A stretch of 24,822 nucleotides of DNA from a virus. The position numbers and the translations under genes were made by a program. The stretch is from IMG/VR virus record IMGVR_UViG_3300011113_000150, positions 1 through 24,822 of that record; one strand, 5' to 3'. Positions 23,024 to 24,822 of the stretch are shown in pieces. How positions within the stretch are numbered: the first letter of the stretch is position 1; each line of letters opens with the position of its first letter. Below the pieces are notes generated by a model. The model was not told the DNA's origin and searched no databases. It saw only the letters and a program-made list of their open reading frames with translations.

Positions 23024-23998
23024 TTAGTTTGGAAGACGGGTAATATCCGTCATCATTATACGCTGTTCTACGGCCTGACGGAACTTGGCATCAGAATTAT
23101 ATCTTGGATTGCCTCTGTCAGCGTAGAATTCGCGCTTTGTCTTATAAGGGGATAGAGGAACCTTAGTTGCAGATACATTTACCTGTTTATTTTTTGGTAA
23201 CTCTTTACCCTTGGCTGAGTTTGCAGTAGCTTTATCATATTTAACTTGCAGACCTAGTAATGCAACATCCCAACTTGGGCTTGCGAGAGATGCATTAATG
23301 TCTGCTTGTTGCTGTGGAGTCATAGTCTTTGCTGCCCAAGCAAAGATATTAGCCAAGCGATCTTTACCACCAACAACCTCAGCAGCCTTACCAAAGGCTT
23401 CTCTTGATTTAGCTCTTTGACCTTCAACATAATCAGAAATTATGCGATCAGTAAAACCAGTTTTTTCTTTAATTTCTTCAATTGTATCTTTTGATAGATC
23501 GTTGGATAGAGCAACTTCCATAGACCATTTAGACCAATCTTCTTCAGTAATTACTTGCTTAACTGGTTCTTTATTAATTACTTCTTCCTTTTTAATTTCT
23601 GGAATTCGTAATTCTTCTGGAACATTAATCTTAGGCTCTTCAGCAACTTTTTCTGATTCTTCAGATACAGTTTCTTCTACATATGTTGGATTTTTTGTAC
23701 CATCTTTTTCATATGTTTTCTTTAGTTCTGCAATTTCCTGACGAGCTTTAGTATATTCCTTTTGTGCGCTTTTTAAAGAATCGAACCAAGCATTTGAATC
23801 TTTAAAATTTTTTGGAATTTCAAGACCTTGGTTTTTTACATAAACCTCAAATGCTTTTCGTTCTTTAGCAGTAATCATATCTTCTGGACTAGATGTACGA
23901 GATTGTTCAGCTTGCTTAATCTGAGCATCAGCCGTGCTAGGGGCATCTGGTTGTTGATATTCAAATGTTTGCTGAGTCTCATTAGTTTCGTCTGTCAT
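23024..23998 (-). CDS. Capsid scaffolding protein (T7 gp9-like role)
   Basis: The 324-aa protein lies directly upstream of the capsid gene and has a typical scaffold composition. It has a polar Gln/Glu/Thr-rich N-terminus and a lysine/glutamate helical region (about 72-95, KSAQKEYTKARQEIAELKKT). A strongly acidic stretch follows (about 105-150, with EETVSEESEKVAEEPK). A further helical region leads to a basic, aromatic-containing C-terminus (SPYKTKREFYADRGNPRY...). In T7-like phages the C-terminal helices bind the capsid protein and the scaffold leaves on maturation. The ATG at 23998 is preceded by TAAGGAG, whose TAA is the stop of the HNH-like gene. No protease domain is visible. Confidence 0.85.
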   Translation of the reverse strand: MTDETNETQQTFEYQQPDAPSTADAQIKQAEQSRTSSPEDMITAKERKAFEVYVKNQGLEIPKNFKDSNAWFDSLKSAQKEYTKARQEIAELKKTYEKDGTKNPTYVEETVSEESEKVAEEPKINVPEELRIPEIKKEEVINKEPVKQVITEEDWSKWSMEVALSNDLSKDTIEEIKEKTGFTDRIISDYVEGQRAKSREAFGKAAEVVGGKDRLANIFAWAAKTMTPQQQADINASLASPSWDVALLGLQVKYDKATANSAKGKELPKNKQVNVSATKVPLSPYKTKREFYADRGNPRYNSDAKFRQAVEQRIMMTDITRLPN

Positions 23999-24007
23999 TC
24001 GTTCTCC

Positions 24008-24247
24008 TTAGTTATTGTCTTTACGACGGTTTACATAGCGGGAGACAACCCTAAGATTTCTTAGGCCATTCGTTCCTCCCTTAGATAGTGCTCTTTTGTG
24101 ATCGACATCTTTGCCATCACCTTTACGAACTCTTCCCATTTTTTCTAGTTTTCTTCGTGCTAGAACACGCATAGATCTACGCTTACGATAAGCAGAAGTT
24201 CCATGATACTTAGCATATTCTTTTTTATAGTTTCTTTTTTTCTTCAT
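24008..24247 (-). CDS. Small HNH-nuclease-like basic protein (79 aa)
   Basis: This 79-aa, very basic protein has a lysine/arginine-rich helical N-terminal half. Its C-terminal half (about 47-76) resembles a compact HNH (beta-beta-alpha-metal) motif: DVDHKRALSKGG with D49 and H50, then GLRNLRVVSRYVNRRK with N64 and N73. There are no zinc-binding cysteine pairs. HNH proteins beside packaging and head genes often assist terminase, but in this phage the terminases are 14 kb away. A structural or DNA-binding role therefore remains possible, as does a tiny homing-type nuclease. The ATG at 24247 has only a weak AGG upstream. Its stop codon forms part of the scaffold gene's ribosome site, so the two are co-translated. 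Confidence 0.6.
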   Translation of the reverse strand: MKKKRNYKKEYAKYHGTSAYRKRRSMRVLARRKLEKMGRVRKGDGKDVDHKRALSKGGTNGLRNLRVVSRYVNRRKDNN

Positions 24248-24257
24248 ATAAAACCTA

Positions 24258-24812
24258 TTATACTGGATTTGGACCAGCGGGTAATTTATTATCTACCATA
24301 TAAGTATTTTTATTTGTAGAATCTGATTTAATAAATCTCTTCCAAAGTGTTATATTTGTTGGAGCTGCAATCCAAGTAGATGACGCGCTAGATGTGCTTG
24401 ATCTAATACTTTTAATATTTTTTAAATCAATGGGTAATAGTTCACCATTTCTTACTCTAATCTCAACAATATATTCATTATCATTAGTTAATGAAACAGA
24501 TGTACCAGAAGAGTTTATTACACTAAAATTACCACCTACTTGTACTCCTGTATCGTATACAATTTGAGCAACAACAACATTAGAAGGAATTCCTGTTGAT
24601 GCTGCTGGATTTGCTCCAAAAGAAATATAGTCAGTATCTAAAGCTTTAATATAATCTGGTATAGTTATATTTAAAGTATTTGCTGAATATAGTGTTGTTG
24701 TGTTTCCAATAATTCCACCGTTTGCCTGTAAAGCATTAAATGGAAGTAAATTACATATAGGAAGCAAATAAAAATATTCATTATTTATAGTTGCTGATAA
24801 ATAGTTAGACAT
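24258..24812 (-). CDS. Unrecognised beta-rich protein (184 aa), probable virion component
   Basis: The 184-aa product is rich in Asn, Thr, Ser and Ile, with alternating strand patterns (for example NTLNITIPDYIKAL and NEYIVEIRVRNGELLPIDLK). It has no signal peptide, membrane span or catalytic motif. The composition resembles head-fibre or decoration proteins. The ATG at 24812 follows AGGA six bases upstream, just inside the window edge. The gene precedes the HNH-like and scaffold genes by ten bases and is part of the same head operon. The portal gene is not in view. I do not recognise a family, and its virion role is inferred from composition and position. Confidence 0.55.
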   Translation of the reverse strand: MSNYLSATINNEYFYLLPICNLLPFNALQANGGIIGNTTTLYSANTLNITIPDYIKALDTDYISFGANPAASTGIPSNVVVAQIVYDTGVQVGGNFSVINSSGTSVSLTNDNEYIVEIRVRNGELLPIDLKNIKSIRSSTSSASSTWIAAPTNITLWKRFIKSDSTNKNTYMVDNKLPAGPNPV

Positions 24813-24822
24813 ATTATATCCT

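Noticed and set aside
1-24822. tRNA genes, CRISPR arrays, integrase, insertion sequences or attachment sites
   Set aside because: Intergenic space is minimal and I saw no cloverleaf, spacer-repeat pattern, recombinase or terminal inverted repeats.

Overview
This window is part of the late, virion-building half of a short-tailed (T7-like podovirus) phage genome. It is AT-rich: two 60-base lines I counted by hand gave 33% and 37% GC. Every credible gene is on the minus strand, so the region reads from high to low coordinates. The low GC, the small beta-rich virion proteins and a sulfotransferase-like gene of a type I associate with marine phages suggest a marine phage, possibly of an AT-rich alphaproteobacterium such as SAR11. 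The host is inference only. I see no tRNA, CRISPR array, integrase or insertion sequence.

In order of transcription the layout is as follows. Head module: an unrecognised 184-aa beta-rich protein (24812-24258), a small HNH-like protein (24247-24008), scaffold (23998-23024) and major capsid protein (22852-21551). The portal gene is not seen and may lie beyond the right edge. A 171-base leader precedes the capsid gene, and a textbook intrinsic terminator follows it, as at T7 gene 10. Between the capsid stop and that terminator is a 12-base perfect complement of the 16S rRNA 3' end with no start codon after it. Tail module: tail tube A (T7 gp11-like), tail tube B (gp12-like, unusually long) and a tail fibre with a T7 gp17-type N-terminus. 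Cassette: a coiled-coil membrane protein, a lipoprotein that also has a transmembrane segment (candidate unimolecular spanin), four small appendage or hypothetical proteins, and a 36-aa membrane protein (10873-10763). Packaging: small terminase (10760-10530) and large terminase (10464-8779), separated by two hairpins. A sulfotransferase-like gene follows. Ejection module: gp14-like, a 350-aa protein, a 1330-aa protein ending in a T4-type lysozyme domain and containing an EF-hand-like loop, and a large glycine-rich protein cut by the left edge.

In T7 the internal core proteins (13-16) lie between gp12 and the fibre gp17. Here they lie after both terminases, so the block order is permuted. Genes are tightly coupled by 1-23 base overlaps or by a recurring junction in which the upstream TAA stop is the first part of the next gene's TAAGGA(G) ribosome site.

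The most unusual features are the orphan full-length Shine-Dalgarno sequence after the capsid gene, the GC-rich small-terminase island, the sulfotransferase-like gene embedded among virion genes, the EF-hand plus lysozyme protein, and the candidate u-spanin. None of these could be checked against databases here.
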